In this document: positions 1 through 9,373 of the stretch, in pieces
How positions within the stretch are numbered: position 1 is the first letter of the stretch
Layout of the letters: every line of letters starts with the position of its first letter
Assembly (NCBI RefSeq): GCF_900637545.1
Contig: NZ_LR134376.1
Span: 2,933,001-2,997,000, forward strand
Source of the DNA: Aeromonas encheleia
Lineage (GTDB): Bacteria > Pseudomonadota > Gammaproteobacteria > Enterobacterales > Aeromonadaceae
Length of the DNA: 64,000 nt
Direction of reading: 5' to 3'
Notes under the pieces: generated by a model
Database searches by the model: none
What the model was told of the DNA's origin: nothing
Seen by the model: the letters and a program-made list of their open reading frames with translations, nothing else
Translations under genes and position numbers: made by a program

Positions 1-310
1 CGATAAATCGCCAGGTGAGCCAGCTCCAGAAGCCAAGGGTGAGCCCTAACCCGACACAGCCTGCGGCAAAGAGGGCGGAGGCCAGGTAGTAGCTGCGGTT
101 GAACCCGACGCGCTTGATCAGCGCTCCCGCCAGCAGGGTCCCCAGCAGGTTGCCGCTGAAATAGGAGGAGCCGACCATGCCCACCTGCCAGGTCGGCAGA
201 TTGTCATGGGCGAGCCAGAGCGGTACCAGGGTATTCAACACCGCGATGGCCAGGGTCAACAGCAGCAGGCCACAGAGCAATAACAGCACTGGCCGGGAGT
301 ATGTGGTCAT
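1..310 (-). CDS. ycaD: YcaD-like MFS transporter, N-terminal part
   Basis: This is the first 103 codons of a major facilitator superfamily transporter that runs off the left edge of the window. The start is the ATG at 310. The readable part begins [20 protein letters not shown] and contains at least three hydrophobic helices. It includes the stretch [20 protein letters not shown], which has the small-residue and basic-loop pattern between helices 2 and 3 of MFS proteins. It closely resembles the remembered N-terminus of E. coli YcaD, an inner-membrane transporter of unknown substrate. The identification comes from that resemblance. The substrate is unknown and most of the protein is outside the window. 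Confidence 0.85.
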   Translation of the reverse strand, partial: MTTYSRPVLLLLCGLLLLTLAIAVLNTLVPLWLAHDNLPTWQVGMVGSSYFSGNLLGTLLAGALIKRVGFNRSYYLASALFAAGCVGLGLTLGFWSWLTWRFI

Positions 311-815
311 GGATAAAACCGTGAGGAGAGTCAAAATGCGAGCGCATCATGCCACTGCCAAATCCATTGTCAATCGGCACTGAACGAGCGGCAGCCAGGT
401 TTGGCTTCGCACAGGCGTTGCCTCATTGATCTGCCCCTGCAACGCCTGCTCAGCAGCAGGATTATCCCATTGATTAACTGGACCTTGGGCTAGCAGGGAA
501 GGGATATGGTCGATTGAGGATCCTCATCCATCTTTTAGCGACGGTATGAAGGTGAAAACGTGCTGCTGGCGCTGCGCGAGGAGGTGAGACGGCAAAAAGC
601 ACAGGGTGACGGCGACCGGCGCGACTGGCCGTAGCTGATCGTTTGAGGAGACCCACAGGCACTTCGGCTGAGGCCATCCCTGAGCCTGGTCCCATCAATA
701 AAAGAGGCGACCCTGGGGTCGCCTCTTTTATTTGCCTCGTCAGCATGGGCCTCCGGTCGTCCGATCAGGTTGTGCCAGTCGAACCCATGGACCCGTCTGA
801 ATGAAGGCTGGATGT
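311..815. other. Intergenic region between ycaD and ylqF
   Basis: About 500 bases with no convincing gene. It holds the ycaD upstream region and, near 701-728, the terminator of ylqF. A plus-strand stretch at about 543-635 is open for 29 codons and reads like the charged C-terminal tail of a protein, but it has no start codon and is bounded by stops. It may be a decayed fragment. Confidence 0.5.
701..728 (-). terminator. Rho-independent terminator downstream of ylqF
   Basis: A perfect 12-bp stem (AAAGAGGCGACC / GGTCGCCTCTTT) with a 4-base loop. A T-rich tract follows on the minus strand, about 90 bases past the ylqF stop. The structure is A/T-flanked on both sides, so it could also work on the plus strand. 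Confidence 0.85.
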
Positions 816-1766
816 TTACTTCTGACGCTTCTTGGCGTACTTGCGGCGGGCGCGCGCCTGGCGCTCCTCTTCCCGCTCGGCCTTCTCCTTGGCCTTCTCC
901 TCAGCCTCTTCTGCTGCCGCAACTATCTCGGCGCTCACCATCTCCGGGGTCTCCAGCGAGATGCGACCGAGCAGGCCGGAGCGGAACTCGTTGACCAGGA
1001 TCTCGGACGCCTTGTGCAGGTCGGCCAGGCCGCCTTTGCGCACGAAGGCGCGCTGACGGGCGATCATCTCCAGCAGCTCGATCTCGGTCTCCGGCAGATC
1101 CGCAATCTGGTAGCGCGCCTTGATGCGCTCCGGGTAGGCCTTGATGAAGTAATCGGCGGCGAACATGGCGATGTCGGCATAGTCGAACACCGTGTCCTTG
1201 ATGGCCGCGGTGACCGCCAGCCGATAGCCGCAGGAGGGCGGGTTGAGCTTGGGCCAGAGGAAGCCCGGGGTGTCGGTCAGGATGACGTTGTTGTCGAGCT
1301 TGATCCGCTGCTGGGACTTGGTCACCCCCGCCTCGTTGCCGGTGCGGGCTATGGTGCGCCCCGCCAGGGTGTTGATCAGGGTGGACTTGCCCACGTTGGG
1401 GATGCCCATGATCATGGCCCGCACGCCGCGCAGGTCGAAGTTACGCTCCGGCAGCATCTCGTGGCACAGGGCCAGCAGGTTCTTGATCTTCTCCGGCTCC
1501 TGCTGGGTCAGAGGCAACGCCTTGATCCCCTTCTCTTTCTCCATGTGCGCCACCCACAGCTCGGTGATCGCCGGATCGGCGAGATCCGCCTTGTTCAGCA
1601 CCTTGATCACCGGGGTATCGCCACGCAGCTCGGGCACCAGTGGGTTTTCGCTGGAGAAAGGGATGCGGGCATCGAGCATCTCGATGATGACATCGACCTG
1701 GGGCATGACCTCGGCAATCTCTTTGCGGGCCTTGTGCATGTGGCCGGGGAACCAGTTGATGGACAT
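816..1766 (-). CDS. ylqF: Ribosome biogenesis GTPase YlqF (RbgA family)
   Basis: A circularly permuted GTPase of 316 residues. Proteins of this family assist late assembly of the large ribosomal subunit. The motif order is diagnostic: the G4 motif NKAD is at about residues 58-61, before the G1 P-loop GIPNVGKST at 121-129 and the G3 motif DTPG at 165-168. The N-terminus INWFPGHMHKA is typical of YlqF. The C-terminus ends in a highly charged Glu/Lys/Arg-rich tail (about residues 275-316), probably a helical RNA- or ribosome-binding extension. The gene stands alone, faces away from the phosphatase block, and is followed by a strong terminator. The family assignment is secure; the role in this organism is inferred from Bacillus RbgA. 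Confidence 0.95.
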   Translation of the reverse strand: MSINWFPGHMHKARKEIAEVMPQVDVIIEMLDARIPFSSENPLVPELRGDTPVIKVLNKADLADPAITELWVAHMEKEKGIKALPLTQQEPEKIKNLLALCHEMLPERNFDLRGVRAMIMGIPNVGKSTLINTLAGRTIARTGNEAGVTKSQQRIKLDNNVILTDTPGFLWPKLNPPSCGYRLAVTAAIKDTVFDYADIAMFAADYFIKAYPERIKARYQIADLPETEIELLEMIARQRAFVRKGGLADLHKASEILVNEFRSGLLGRISLETPEMVSAEIVAAAEEAEEKAKEKAEREEERQARARRKYAKKRQK

Positions 1767-1989
1767 ATCCGTTACTCTCTAAAAGGGGCTGCGGGCGCGC
1801 TGTGGCGGCTGGAGCGGACGTCGGGCGTCGCAAGGGGGCGCATTTTACCTGCTGGAGCCCCAATTTGACAGGCCATTCTAGCCCGTGGCACGGGAACCAC
1901 CAAGCCGGCGGTCGGGTCGGGTCCGGGGTGTCGACCGCCATGTTGCCTACATAAATAAGTGATTGATACAACATCACATTTAAATCCTG

Positions 1990-2045
1990 CCTTCATCGGA
2001 TTGTCATCCACATTCACTAAAAGTGTCATCTGATCCCTCTAGGCT
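1990..2045 (+). promoter_or_regulatory. Tandem Pho box and promoter of the alkaline phosphatase genes
   Basis: Four 7-base elements recur every 11 bases: CCTTCAT (1990), TTGTCAT (2001), ATTCACT (2012) and GTGTCAT (2023), each followed by a 4-base spacer. This is the spacing of PhoB direct repeats (consensus CTGTCAT plus 4 A/T-rich bases). The second and fourth units match best. A possible -10, TAGGCT, lies at 2040-2045, about 10 bases past the last unit as expected for Pho promoters. The ribosome-binding site AAGGAG and the start codon at 2076 follow. Confidence 0.75.
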
Positions 2046-2075
2046 TCGCTCAGGTTTTACAAGGAGCGAACCCCA

Positions 2076-3467
2076 ATGAGAAAAATGGCAGGACTTGCAT
2101 TGATGATCGGCGCCGCCCTGGCCGCCGGCTGCAACTCCACAAACGACAGCGACACCCCTGAACCCAGCGCCAAGAATGTGATCTTCTTCCTCGGCGATGG
2201 CATGGGCCTCAACACCCTGACCGCGGCCCGCATCTACGGCGTCGGGGAAGAGGGTAGTCTCACCATCGACACCCTGCCGGAGACGGCCTTCATCAAGACC
2301 TTCTCCCACGACTCCCAGGTCACCGACTCGGCCCCCTCCATGGCCGCCTACATGACCGGGGTCAAGAGCAACAACGGCGTCATCAGCATGGACAGTGATG
2401 CCACCCAGGAGAGCGACTGCAGCCAGAGCGCCGGCAAGCCGGTCACCACCCTGCTGGAGCTGGCCAAGGCCGACGGCCGCGGCACCGGCGTGGTCACCAG
2501 CACCCGGGTCACTCACGCCACCCCGGCCGCCACCTACGCCCACATCTGCAACCGGGATCTGGAGGCGGACATCGCCGCCCAGCTGGTGCCGGGCGGTGCC
2601 GGCTACAACGGCGCCCTGAAGGAGGGGCTGGACGTGGTGCTGGGGGGTGGCAGCAGCTTCTTCCTGCCGGCGGCCGACCTGGGCAAGCGGGAGGATGGCC
2701 GCAACCTCATCAACGAGATGCAGGCCAAGGGCTACCAGTTCGCCAGCAACCTGGATCAACTGAACCAGGCCGAGGCGGGCAAGCCGCTGCTGGGACTGTT
2801 TGGCTCCAGCCACATGAAATATGACCTGGACAGGCCGGCCAGCGAGCCGTCACTGGCCCAGATGACCCTGGCTGCCATCAAGCAGCTCAAGGACAAGGAG
2901 AAGGGCTACTTCCTGATGGTGGAAGGGGGCCGCATCGATCACGCCCTGCACGACACCAACGCCAAGCGCGCCCTGCAGGACACCCTCGCCTTCGACGACG
3001 CCATCAAGGCCGCCATCGACGAGGTGAAGAAAACCGACCCCGAGCTGAAGAACACCCTGATCGTGGTCACCGCCGACCATGACCACACGCTGGTGCTCAA
3101 CGGTTATGCCAAGCGTACCGGCAAGACCACCGCCGACAACCCGGGCGTGCTCGGGCTGGTGAAGAACTACGAAACCGGCGAACCGAGCAAGGATGCCGAC
3201 GGCATGCCCTACACCATCATCGGCTTCGGCAACGGCTACAACCGGGTGGATGGCTCGCGCAGCAGCGTGGCCGCGCTGGACGATGCCACTGTCTCGGCCG
3301 ACGACTATCACCAGGAGGTGGTGGTCAAGGTGGGTGACATAGGCAACGAAACCCATGGCGGCACCGACGTCTTCCTCGGCGCCATCGGCCAGGGAGCGGA
3401 CAGCTTCCACGGCTCTCTCGATAACACCGCCGTGTTCGGCAAGGTCAAAGCTGCGGCCAAGCTGTAA
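2076..3467 (+). CDS. PhoA-family alkaline phosphatase, lipoprotein
   Basis: A 463-residue alkaline phosphatase (PF00245 family) that would release phosphate from organic monoesters outside the inner membrane. The N-terminus is a lipoprotein signal with lipobox LAAGC (Cys19), followed by a short Ser/Asp-rich linker, so the enzyme is probably membrane-anchored. Seen motifs are the metal-binding GDGMG (Asp41), the nucleophile segment TDSAPS (Ser85), the metal-ligand segment VEGGRIDHALH, and TADHDHT further on. AAGGAG lies 9 bases before the ATG. The gene is directly behind a tandem Pho box, so induction by phosphate starvation is likely. A second homologue follows after 10 bases. The family is certain; periplasmic or outer-membrane placement is inferred from the lipobox. 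Confidence 0.93.
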   Translation: MRKMAGLALMIGAALAAGCNSTNDSDTPEPSAKNVIFFLGDGMGLNTLTAARIYGVGEEGSLTIDTLPETAFIKTFSHDSQVTDSAPSMAAYMTGVKSNNGVISMDSDATQESDCSQSAGKPVTTLLELAKADGRGTGVVTSTRVTHATPAATYAHICNRDLEADIAAQLVPGGAGYNGALKEGLDVVLGGGSSFFLPAADLGKREDGRNLINEMQAKGYQFASNLDQLNQAEAGKPLLGLFGSSHMKYDLDRPASEPSLAQMTLAAIKQLKDKEKGYFLMVEGGRIDHALHDTNAKRALQDTLAFDDAIKAAIDEVKKTDPELKNTLIVVTADHDHTLVLNGYAKRTGKTTADNPGVLGLVKNYETGEPSKDADGMPYTIIGFGNGYNRVDGSRSSVAALDDATVSADDYHQEVVVKVGDIGNETHGGTDVFLGAIGQGADSFHGSLDNTAVFGKVKAAAKL

Positions 3468-3477
3468 GGAGCATTCC

Positions 3478-4869
3478 ATGAGAACAAGCATGACAACAAC
3501 CATGAAAAAGACCCTGGTGTGCACCGCCCTGTTCGGTGCCCTGGGTGGCCTGTCCCAGGCCCAGGCCAGCGACGCCAAGAATGTGATCCTGTTTATCGGT
3601 GACGGCATGGGCCCCACAGTACTCACCGCTACCCGGCTGTTCAAGGTGGGGGAAGAGGGCAATCTGGAGATCATGAAGCTGCCCCGCAGCGCCCGCATCA
3701 AGACCTTCTCCAACGACGCCCAGACCACGGACTCGGCCCCCTCAATGGCGGCCTACACCACCGGCGTCAAGATGAACAACGAGGTGATCGCCATGAGCAG
3801 CGACACCCAGGCGGTCGCCCCGGCTAAGGACATCAACGGCAACAAGGGCATCAACAACTGCACCGGCGACAACGGCACCCCGGTGCCGACCATACTGGAG
3901 CTGGCCAAGGCGGCGGGTAAATCGGTCGGTGCCGTCACCACCACAGAGCTGACCCATGCCACCCCGGCCGCCACCTACTCCCACATCTGCCACCGGGACG
4001 CGGCCTACGCCATCGCCGAGCAGGCGGTACCGGGCGGTGCCGGCTTCAACACCGCGCTCGGGGACGGGGTCGACGTGCTGATGGGGGGCGGTGCCAATCA
4101 CTGGACCCCCTACAGCGCCAGCAACAAGGGCGGCCGGGCCGATGGCCGGGATCTCACCGCCGAGCTGAGCGCCCAGGGCTATCAATACGTCACCACCCAG
4201 GGCGATCTGGCCAAGGTCAGCAGCGGCAAGGTGCTCGGCCTGTTCAGCGCCAAGTCCCACCTCGACTACGAGTTGGACCGCGTCGCCAAGGGGGCCGCCA
4301 ATACCCAGCCGTCCCTGTCCGAGATGACCGCCAAGGCGATCGATCTGTTGAGCCAGAACAGCCAGGGCTACTTCCTGATGGTGGAGGGGGGTCGCATCGA
4401 CCACGCCCTGCACGCCACCAACGCCAAGCGCTCCCTCACCGATGCGGTGGCGCTGGACGAGGCGGTCAAGACGGCGCTCGGCAAGGTGGACTTGAGCGAT
4501 ACCCTGATCGTGGTCACCGCCGATCACGACCACACCATGACCATCAACGGCTACTCCGCCAAGGGCAACAAGGTGCTGGATCTGGTCAAGAACGGCGACG
4601 GCACTACCCAGAACGACGTGGATGGCAAGCCGTTCACCACCCTGGTGTTCGGCAACGGTCCCAACCGCGCCGACGTGCGCCCCACCCTCACCAGCGATGA
4701 GGTGCAGGGAGACGACTACCTGCAGGAGACCGGCGTCAAGCTCGGCGCCGAGACCCACGGCGGCGGCGATGTGATGCTGTTTGCCGATGGTGCGGGCAGC
4801 GACCGCTTCAAGGGCACGCTCGACAATACCCGAGTGTTCGGCAAACTGCGGGAGGCGCTCGGCCTGTAA
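3478..4869 (+). CDS. PhoA-family alkaline phosphatase, secreted
   Basis: A second alkaline phosphatase, 463 residues, about as long as its upstream neighbour and clearly a paralogue. It differs mainly at the N-terminus, which is a Sec signal peptide ending SQAQA, so it should be soluble in the periplasm. Motifs are GDGMG (Asp42), TDSAPS (nucleophile Ser86), VEGGRIDHALH and TADHDHT. The start chosen is the ATG at 3478, which has AAGGAG 6 bases upstream; internal ATGs at codons 5 and 9 are possible. The gene lies 10 bases after the first phosphatase and shares its Pho-box promoter. A strong hairpin right after the stop would end or attenuate the transcript. The pair probably arose by tandem duplication with division between anchored and soluble forms (inference). 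Confidence 0.93.
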   Translation: MRTSMTTTMKKTLVCTALFGALGGLSQAQASDAKNVILFIGDGMGPTVLTATRLFKVGEEGNLEIMKLPRSARIKTFSNDAQTTDSAPSMAAYTTGVKMNNEVIAMSSDTQAVAPAKDINGNKGINNCTGDNGTPVPTILELAKAAGKSVGAVTTTELTHATPAATYSHICHRDAAYAIAEQAVPGGAGFNTALGDGVDVLMGGGANHWTPYSASNKGGRADGRDLTAELSAQGYQYVTTQGDLAKVSSGKVLGLFSAKSHLDYELDRVAKGAANTQPSLSEMTAKAIDLLSQNSQGYFLMVEGGRIDHALHATNAKRSLTDAVALDEAVKTALGKVDLSDTLIVVTADHDHTMTINGYSAKGNKVLDLVKNGDGTTQNDVDGKPFTTLVFGNGPNRADVRPTLTSDEVQGDDYLQETGVKLGAETHGGGDVMLFADGAGSDRFKGTLDNTRVFGKLREALGL

Positions 4870-4872
4870 GTG

Positions 4873-4896
4873 GCAGGGGCCCGCACGGGCCCCTGC
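4873..4896 (+). terminator. Hairpin after the second phosphatase gene
   Basis: GCAGGGGCCC pairs with GGGCCCCTGC across a 4-base loop, four bases past the stop codon, followed by TCTTT. It is likely a terminator or attenuator that lowers expression of the next gene. Confidence 0.7.
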
Positions 4897-4911
4897 TCTT
4901 TCGAGCGACAG

Positions 4912-5598
4912 ATGATGAGAAGACTCTTGCTCCCCTTGCTGCTACTCGGCAGCACCCTCTTTACGCAGGCGCGGGCCGACGAGGCGCCGGATCTCGCCGC
5001 CCGCATCAGTTATCAGGACAGCGTCACCGGCAGCGACGGCATAGCCCGGGCGAACCAGTGGCAGGAGAAGTGGATGCGGGTCGGCAACCAGGTGTGGAGC
5101 CAGCGGTTGATCCCGCTGCCCCTGGCCCGCGCCTACCACGCCAGCCACGACGCCAACCCCGGCCACAAGCACTTCACCCACCAGATGGCGGCCCGCTGGG
5201 TCAGCCGCGCCGAGGATGGCGGGCTGCAGCTGCGCTACGCGGATGCCTGGCACAATCAGCTGGTGGAGGTGCCCGCCGAGGAGTATGGCCAGGTCGCCTT
5301 CAAGCCCGACTGGGCGCGCATTCGCCATCTCGTGGATCCGGCCCTGCTGGCGGGGATGACCCCCCTCGATGAGGCGGCGCCCGACCAGGCGCGCTGGTAC
5401 GAAAAACGCGAGGGCAAGCAGCGCACCCGCATCCTCTGGTCAAACCAATGGCAGATCCCCCTGGTGGTGGAGTCCGCCAGCCTGGACGGCTATCGCAGCT
5501 ACCGCATGACGCTGACCCTCAAGCCGCTGCCCAAGCAGCTGCCCTGGCAGCAGTTGGACGGCTACCAGACCCTGGACCTGCGCGACTTCTTCGACTGA
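4912..5598 (+). CDS. Exported protein of unknown function in the Pho block
   Basis: A 228-residue protein that I do not recognise. It begins MMRRLLLPLLLLGSTLFTQA and has a clear Sec signal peptide with likely cleavage after ARA near residue 22. The mature part is rich in Trp, Tyr and His, including HASHDANPGHKHFTHQM, with a cluster of four His residues that might bind metal. The protein ends DLRDFFD. The ATG at 4912 was chosen because the hydrophobic signal starts there; an ATG at 4915 is equivalent. The gene lies 42 bases after the second alkaline phosphatase in the same direction, separated by a hairpin, so it may be a weakly expressed last gene of the Pho unit. No function can be assigned. 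Confidence 0.75.
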   Translation: MMRRLLLPLLLLGSTLFTQARADEAPDLAARISYQDSVTGSDGIARANQWQEKWMRVGNQVWSQRLIPLPLARAYHASHDANPGHKHFTHQMAARWVSRAEDGGLQLRYADAWHNQLVEVPAEEYGQVAFKPDWARIRHLVDPALLAGMTPLDEAAPDQARWYEKREGKQRTRILWSNQWQIPLVVESASLDGYRSYRMTLTLKPLPKQLPWQQLDGYQTLDLRDFFD

Positions 5599-5678
5599 GG
5601 GCGCCCCCGCCACGGGAGGCGCTCACTTTACGGGCAGAGATGGTACACTTCGCGTACTCATCCTTGTCCCGGTCCGTT

Positions 5679-6410
5679 ATGCGTATTTCCGTCTTGCTGC
5701 TTGCCTTCGGTGCCCTCTTGACCACGGAGTCAGCCCACGCCGTGGTGGTCATCGCGGCCGAGGTGCCCCCCTATGTCATTCGTTCCTACCAGGGCGCCCC
5801 GAGCGGCATGGCCATCGAGGTGCTGGAGGAGGCGGCCCGCCGCCTGGATGAACCCCTGACCTTCGAGTTGATGCCGATGGCCCGCGCTCTCATCCAGACC
5901 CGCCACCGGCCGGACGTGCTGCTGCTGCCGCCGGTGCGCAGCCCCCAGCGCGAGTCCCAGTTTCTCTGGATAACCCCCCTGCTGGACGAGGCCTTCGTGC
6001 TGGTCAGCCACCGCCAGCATCATCCCGCCTCGCTCACCATCGAGGAGCTGCCCGCGCAGACCATAGGGGTGATGCGCGGCTCCTATGGCCAAAGCCTGAT
6101 CCAGTCCATCGCCGAGACCAGGGTGGAGCCGGTGGCGGCGGAGGCCAACAACGCCAACAAGCTGGCGCTTGGCCGCATCCAGGGCTGGGCCGTGGCCTGG
6201 AACACCGCCCGCTATACCCAGCAACAGGCCGGCTTGCCGCTGGCCAGCCTGGTGCGCGGCGAGACCCTGCAGCAGACGGCCATCTACCTCGCCGCCCATC
6301 CCGACTTCCCACCCAGCGAGGCGGCGCGTTGGCGCAAGGCGATCCAGGCCATGCGCCGGGACGGCAGCCTGGCCAGCATCATCAAGCAGTACGATTATCA
6401 GGCACCCTGA
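5679..6410 (+). CDS. Periplasmic solute-binding protein, family 3 type
   Basis: A 243-residue secreted protein of the bacterial extracellular solute-binding family 3 fold (amino-acid-type binding proteins and their orphan relatives). The N-terminal signal peptide ends ESAHA; the mature protein opens VVVIAAEVPPYVIRSYQG, the usual first strand and ligand loop. SGMAIEVLEEAARRL and the final MRRDGSLASIIKQY also match the fold. No permease or ATPase is adjacent, so it could be an orphan binding protein or an enzyme-like relative rather than part of a transporter. The start at 5679 was chosen because the signal peptide begins there. The ligand is unknown. It is about 80 bases beyond the unknown exported protein and could be a separate unit. 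Confidence 0.75.
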   Translation: MRISVLLLAFGALLTTESAHAVVVIAAEVPPYVIRSYQGAPSGMAIEVLEEAARRLDEPLTFELMPMARALIQTRHRPDVLLLPPVRSPQRESQFLWITPLLDEAFVLVSHRQHHPASLTIEELPAQTIGVMRGSYGQSLIQSIAETRVEPVAAEANNANKLALGRIQGWAVAWNTARYTQQQAGLPLASLVRGETLQQTAIYLAAHPDFPPSEAARWRKAIQAMRRDGSLASIIKQYDYQAP

Positions 6411-6640
6411 GCCCTCGGCCGGGGCAATTGCCAAAGCCGTCCAGAATGGTTATGGTATCCACATGAAAGCGCTCATGATTTTTTCAAGTCTGCTCACACC
6501 CCATTGAGCCCCCGCCCTCGCCCCTGACCGCGAGTCGTTCGGGGGCACCGCCTGTGCGATCTCTTTACAACTTCTGACTTTTTCGACCGACCAGCCTGCC
6601 CGCCATCCTGGTCCTGTCCGCCATTGATAAGGAATGCCCT

Positions 6641-7036
6641 ATGAAACAACCTCATCTCGTGATCTCCAGCCTGGATCTGGATCGCATCGAACAGTTGCTC
6701 GGCAACCATCCCCAGCACCTGGCCCTGCAAGAGGAGCTGGATCGCGCCGAGATCCGCGAGCCCGCCGACATGCCGCCGGACGTGGTGACCATGAACAGCA
6801 CGGTGCGCTTCAAGATGCAAAACAGCGGCTCCGAGTTCTGCCTGACCCTGGTCTATCCGAAGGATGCCCAAGGGGACGAATCCAGGATCTCGGTGCTGGC
6901 ACCGGTCGGCAGCGCCCTGCTGGGCCTGAAGGTGGGTGACAGCATCGCCTGGCCAGGTCCCGCCGGTCGCACCATCCAGGTCGAGATCCTGGAGGTGGTC
7001 TACCAGCCGGAGCGAGCGGGCGAGCTGCACCGCTAG
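6641..7036 (+). CDS. rnk: Nucleoside diphosphate kinase regulator Rnk
   Basis: A 131-residue protein matching Rnk, a GreA/GreB-fold protein that binds RNA polymerase and was named for its effect on nucleoside diphosphate kinase. The N-terminal half forms a short coiled-coil-like helix pair. The C-terminal half has the Gre-type FKBP-like domain, with VVTMNSTVRF near residue 46, the conserved CLTLVYP near 68, and SVLAPVGSALLGLKVGD before the final WPGPAGRTIQVEILEVVYQPE. The length agrees with E. coli Rnk (136). Rnk lacks the long Gre coiled coil, so it does not stimulate transcript cleavage as GreA does. A weak AAGGA lies upstream of the ATG. It is a single gene with no operon partner. Confidence 0.92.
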   Translation: MKQPHLVISSLDLDRIEQLLGNHPQHLALQEELDRAEIREPADMPPDVVTMNSTVRFKMQNSGSEFCLTLVYPKDAQGDESRISVLAPVGSALLGLKVGDSIAWPGPAGRTIQVEILEVVYQPERAGELHR

Positions 7037-7241
7037 TCGCCGCGGACGCGCGTCAGCCTGCTCGGGGCGGCGCGTCCCTTGCTGAGCGGCCAGGCGCCTG
7101 TCCTCCTGATCCCGATCAAGCTTTGGGTGCACGCCGCCACTTATCTTGGTCACTCTTTGCCCTCCCCCTTGAGCCTGACCTCGGCCACGGGTATCTTGTT
7201 GGCCGCGCCAGCACCCTGGCCGCAGATTTCAGGCTGACATC

Positions 7242-7832
7242 ATGATAAAAATTGCCCTCATCGACGATCACCAGATCGTCCGCTCCGGCTTCGCCCAACT
7301 GCTCAATCTCGAACCCGATCTGCGGGTCGTTGCCGAATTCGGCAGCGCCGCCGAGGCGCTGGCGGGCCTGCCCGGCAGCGGCGTCCAGCTGTGCGTGTGC
7401 GACATCTCCATGCCGGATCAGTCCGGGCTGGAGCTGCTCAAGCGCCTGCCCGCCGGCCTCGCCGTGGTGATGCTGTCGGTGCACGACAGCCCGGCGCTGA
7501 TCGAGCAGGCGCTGCAGGCGGGGGCCAAGGGCTTTCTCTCCAAGCGCTGCAGCCCGGAGGAGCTTATCGCCGCGGTACGCACCGCCGCCCACGGCGGCTG
7601 CTACCTGACCCCGGATATCGCCCACAAGCTCGCCAGCCACAGCCGGGATCCCCTCACCAACCGGGAGCGGGAGGTGGCGCAGCTGCTGGCCCGCGGGCTG
7701 GAGGTGAAGGCCATCGCCGAGCAGCTCGGCCTCTCCCCCAAGACGGTGCACGTCCACCGCGCCAACCTGATGGACAAACTACAGGTCAGCAACAACGTGG
7801 AGCTGGCCCACCGCATGCTGGACAGCTGGTGA
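7242..7832 (+). CDS. uhpA: Response regulator UhpA
   Basis: A 196-residue NarL/FixJ-class response regulator. The receiver domain starts [15 protein letters not shown] with the phosphoacceptor Asp in [10 protein letters not shown] (about residue 51). The C-terminal LuxR-type helix-turn-helix is [13 protein letters not shown] through [16 protein letters not shown]. Size and sequence agree with E. coli UhpA, which activates the hexose-phosphate transporter gene. It overlaps uhpB by 4 bases, and the receptor-like uhpC follows, so the three-part sensing system is complete. No uhpT follows, so the target promoter must lie elsewhere or the system has been rewired. Confidence 0.93.
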   Translation: MIKIALIDDHQIVRSGFAQLLNLEPDLRVVAEFGSAAEALAGLPGSGVQLCVCDISMPDQSGLELLKRLPAGLAVVMLSVHDSPALIEQALQAGAKGFLSKRCSPEELIAAVRTAAHGGCYLTPDIAHKLASHSRDPLTNREREVAQLLARGLEVKAIAEQLGLSPKTVHVHRANLMDKLQVSNNVELAHRMLDSW

Positions 7833-9346
7833 TCCACCGCCTTGCCAGCTATGTCGCCATCTCGCTGGCGGCCTGCTTCATCTTCGCCGCCGGCTGGTTC
7901 TGCCTGTGGAGCATCGGCCTGCACCTGGCGGGCGGCCCGGTGCTGGCGGTGCTGCTGTTCCCGTTCGGGCTGCGGCTCGGCTTGCTGCTGCAGAGCCCCC
8001 TCGCCTACTGGCCGCCCTTGCTGCTGTGTGAAACCCTGCTGCTCTATTGGCTCGACGGCGAGATAGGCCTGCCAGCCTGGCCGCTGATCCAGGCCGGCAC
8101 CCTGCTCACCCTGCTGCCGCTGCTCATCGCCCGCCGCCAGCGGGTGCGCAACGACTGGCAGCAGCTGCTGGTGCTGCTGGCCACCGTCACCGCGGCGGCG
8201 CTGCTGCAGTCCCTGCTCTGGCACCTGGCCGGGGAGGATGGCCTCACCGCCCTGCTGCTGACCCTGACCGGCGGCCTGACCCTCACCTCCACCTGCATGC
8301 TGATCTGGCACTACCTCACCCGCGCCACTTGGGTGCCGCTCGGTCCGGCGCTGATCGATCAGCCGGTGGACTGGCGCTTTCGCCACCTGATCTGGTACCT
8401 GCTGCTGTTCGTGCTCAGCCTCTGGCTGCAGCTCGGCCTGCCGGACTCGCTGGTGCGTTTCACCCCTTTCTGCCTCGCCATCCCCATCATGGCCATGGCC
8501 TGGCGTTACGGCTGGCAGGGGGCCCTGCTCGCCACCCTGATGAACACGGTGGCGCTGATGGCGGGCCAGGCCTGGCACGATCACCCGCTTGACCTGCTGC
8601 TCTCCCTGCTGGCCCAGAGCCTGACCGGCCTGCTGCTCGGCGCCGGCATCCAGCGCCAGCGCGAGCTGAACCAGGCGCTGACTCGCCAGCTCGCCCACAA
8701 CCGCCAGCTCACCGAGCGACTGCTGGAGACAGAGGAGAGCATCCGCAAGGAGGTGGCCCGCGAGCTGCACGACGACATAGGCCAGACCATCACCGCCATC
8801 CGCACCCAGGCGGGGATAGTGCGCCGCCTCGCGCCGGACAACCCTGGGGTCGGTCAGAGCAGCGCCCTCATCGATACCCTGTCACTCGGCATCTATGACG
8901 CCGTGCGCGGCCTGCTCGGCCGGCTGCGTCCCCGCCAGCTCGACGACATGAGCCTGGAGCAGGCGGTGCAAAGCCTGCTGCGGGAGCTGGAGCTGGAGCG
9001 CCACGGCATAGTCACCCGGCTCGAATGGCGGCTGGCGGACGAGGATCTCTCCGATGCCCAGCGGGCTACCCTGTTCCGGGTCTGCCAGGAGGGGCTCAAC
9101 AACGTGGTGAAGCACGCCAACGCCAGCTCGGTCCGCATTCGAGCCCAGCAGCAGGGGGAGCGGTTGCAGCTGCTGCTGGAAGACGACGGCTGCGGCCTGC
9201 CCGAGCAGACGGCCCAGGGCTACGGCCTGCTCGGCATCCGCGAGCGGGTGCAGGCGCTGGGGGGCAACCTGCAGCTCTCCTGCCTGCACGGTACCCAGCT
9301 GACCCTGAGCCTGCCCAGCCGCAAGCGAGACGAGCCCCATGGGTAA
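7829..9346 (+). CDS. uhpB: Sensor histidine kinase UhpB
   Basis: A 505-residue membrane histidine kinase. The first half is a MASE1-like set of about eight hydrophobic helices. The second half is a HisKA_3 dimerisation domain with the phosphorylated His in [20 protein letters not shown], then a HATPase domain with the N box [14 protein letters not shown], a G box DDGCGLP and [11 protein letters not shown]. The start is a GTG overlapping the last bases of uhpA (GTGA), which gives translational coupling and a length close to the 500 residues of E. coli UhpB. Together with UhpC it senses external hexose phosphate and phosphorylates UhpA in the enterobacterial model. Confidence 0.92.
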   Translation: MIHRLASYVAISLAACFIFAAGWFCLWSIGLHLAGGPVLAVLLFPFGLRLGLLLQSPLAYWPPLLLCETLLLYWLDGEIGLPAWPLIQAGTLLTLLPLLIARRQRVRNDWQQLLVLLATVTAAALLQSLLWHLAGEDGLTALLLTLTGGLTLTSTCMLIWHYLTRATWVPLGPALIDQPVDWRFRHLIWYLLLFVLSLWLQLGLPDSLVRFTPFCLAIPIMAMAWRYGWQGALLATLMNTVALMAGQAWHDHPLDLLLSLLAQSLTGLLLGAGIQRQRELNQALTRQLAHNRQLTERLLETEESIRKEVARELHDDIGQTITAIRTQAGIVRRLAPDNPGVGQSSALIDTLSLGIYDAVRGLLGRLRPRQLDDMSLEQAVQSLLRELELERHGIVTRLEWRLADEDLSDAQRATLFRVCQEGLNNVVKHANASSVRIRAQQQGERLQLLLEDDGCGLPEQTAQGYGLLGIRERVQALGGNLQLSCLHGTQLTLSLPSRKRDEPHG

Positions 9347-9373
9347 CAACCCATCCTGGATGATCCCAGTGCC

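Noticed and set aside
543..635. Plus-strand fragment reading like a charged protein tail (ENVLLALREEVRRQK...)
   Set aside because: No start codon, only 29 open codons and no recognised family; too weak to annotate as a pseudogene.
6463..6507. 14-codon ORF (MKALMIFSSLLTPH) upstream of rnk
   Set aside because: Too short, no clear ribosome-binding site and no link to a structure suggesting a leader peptide.
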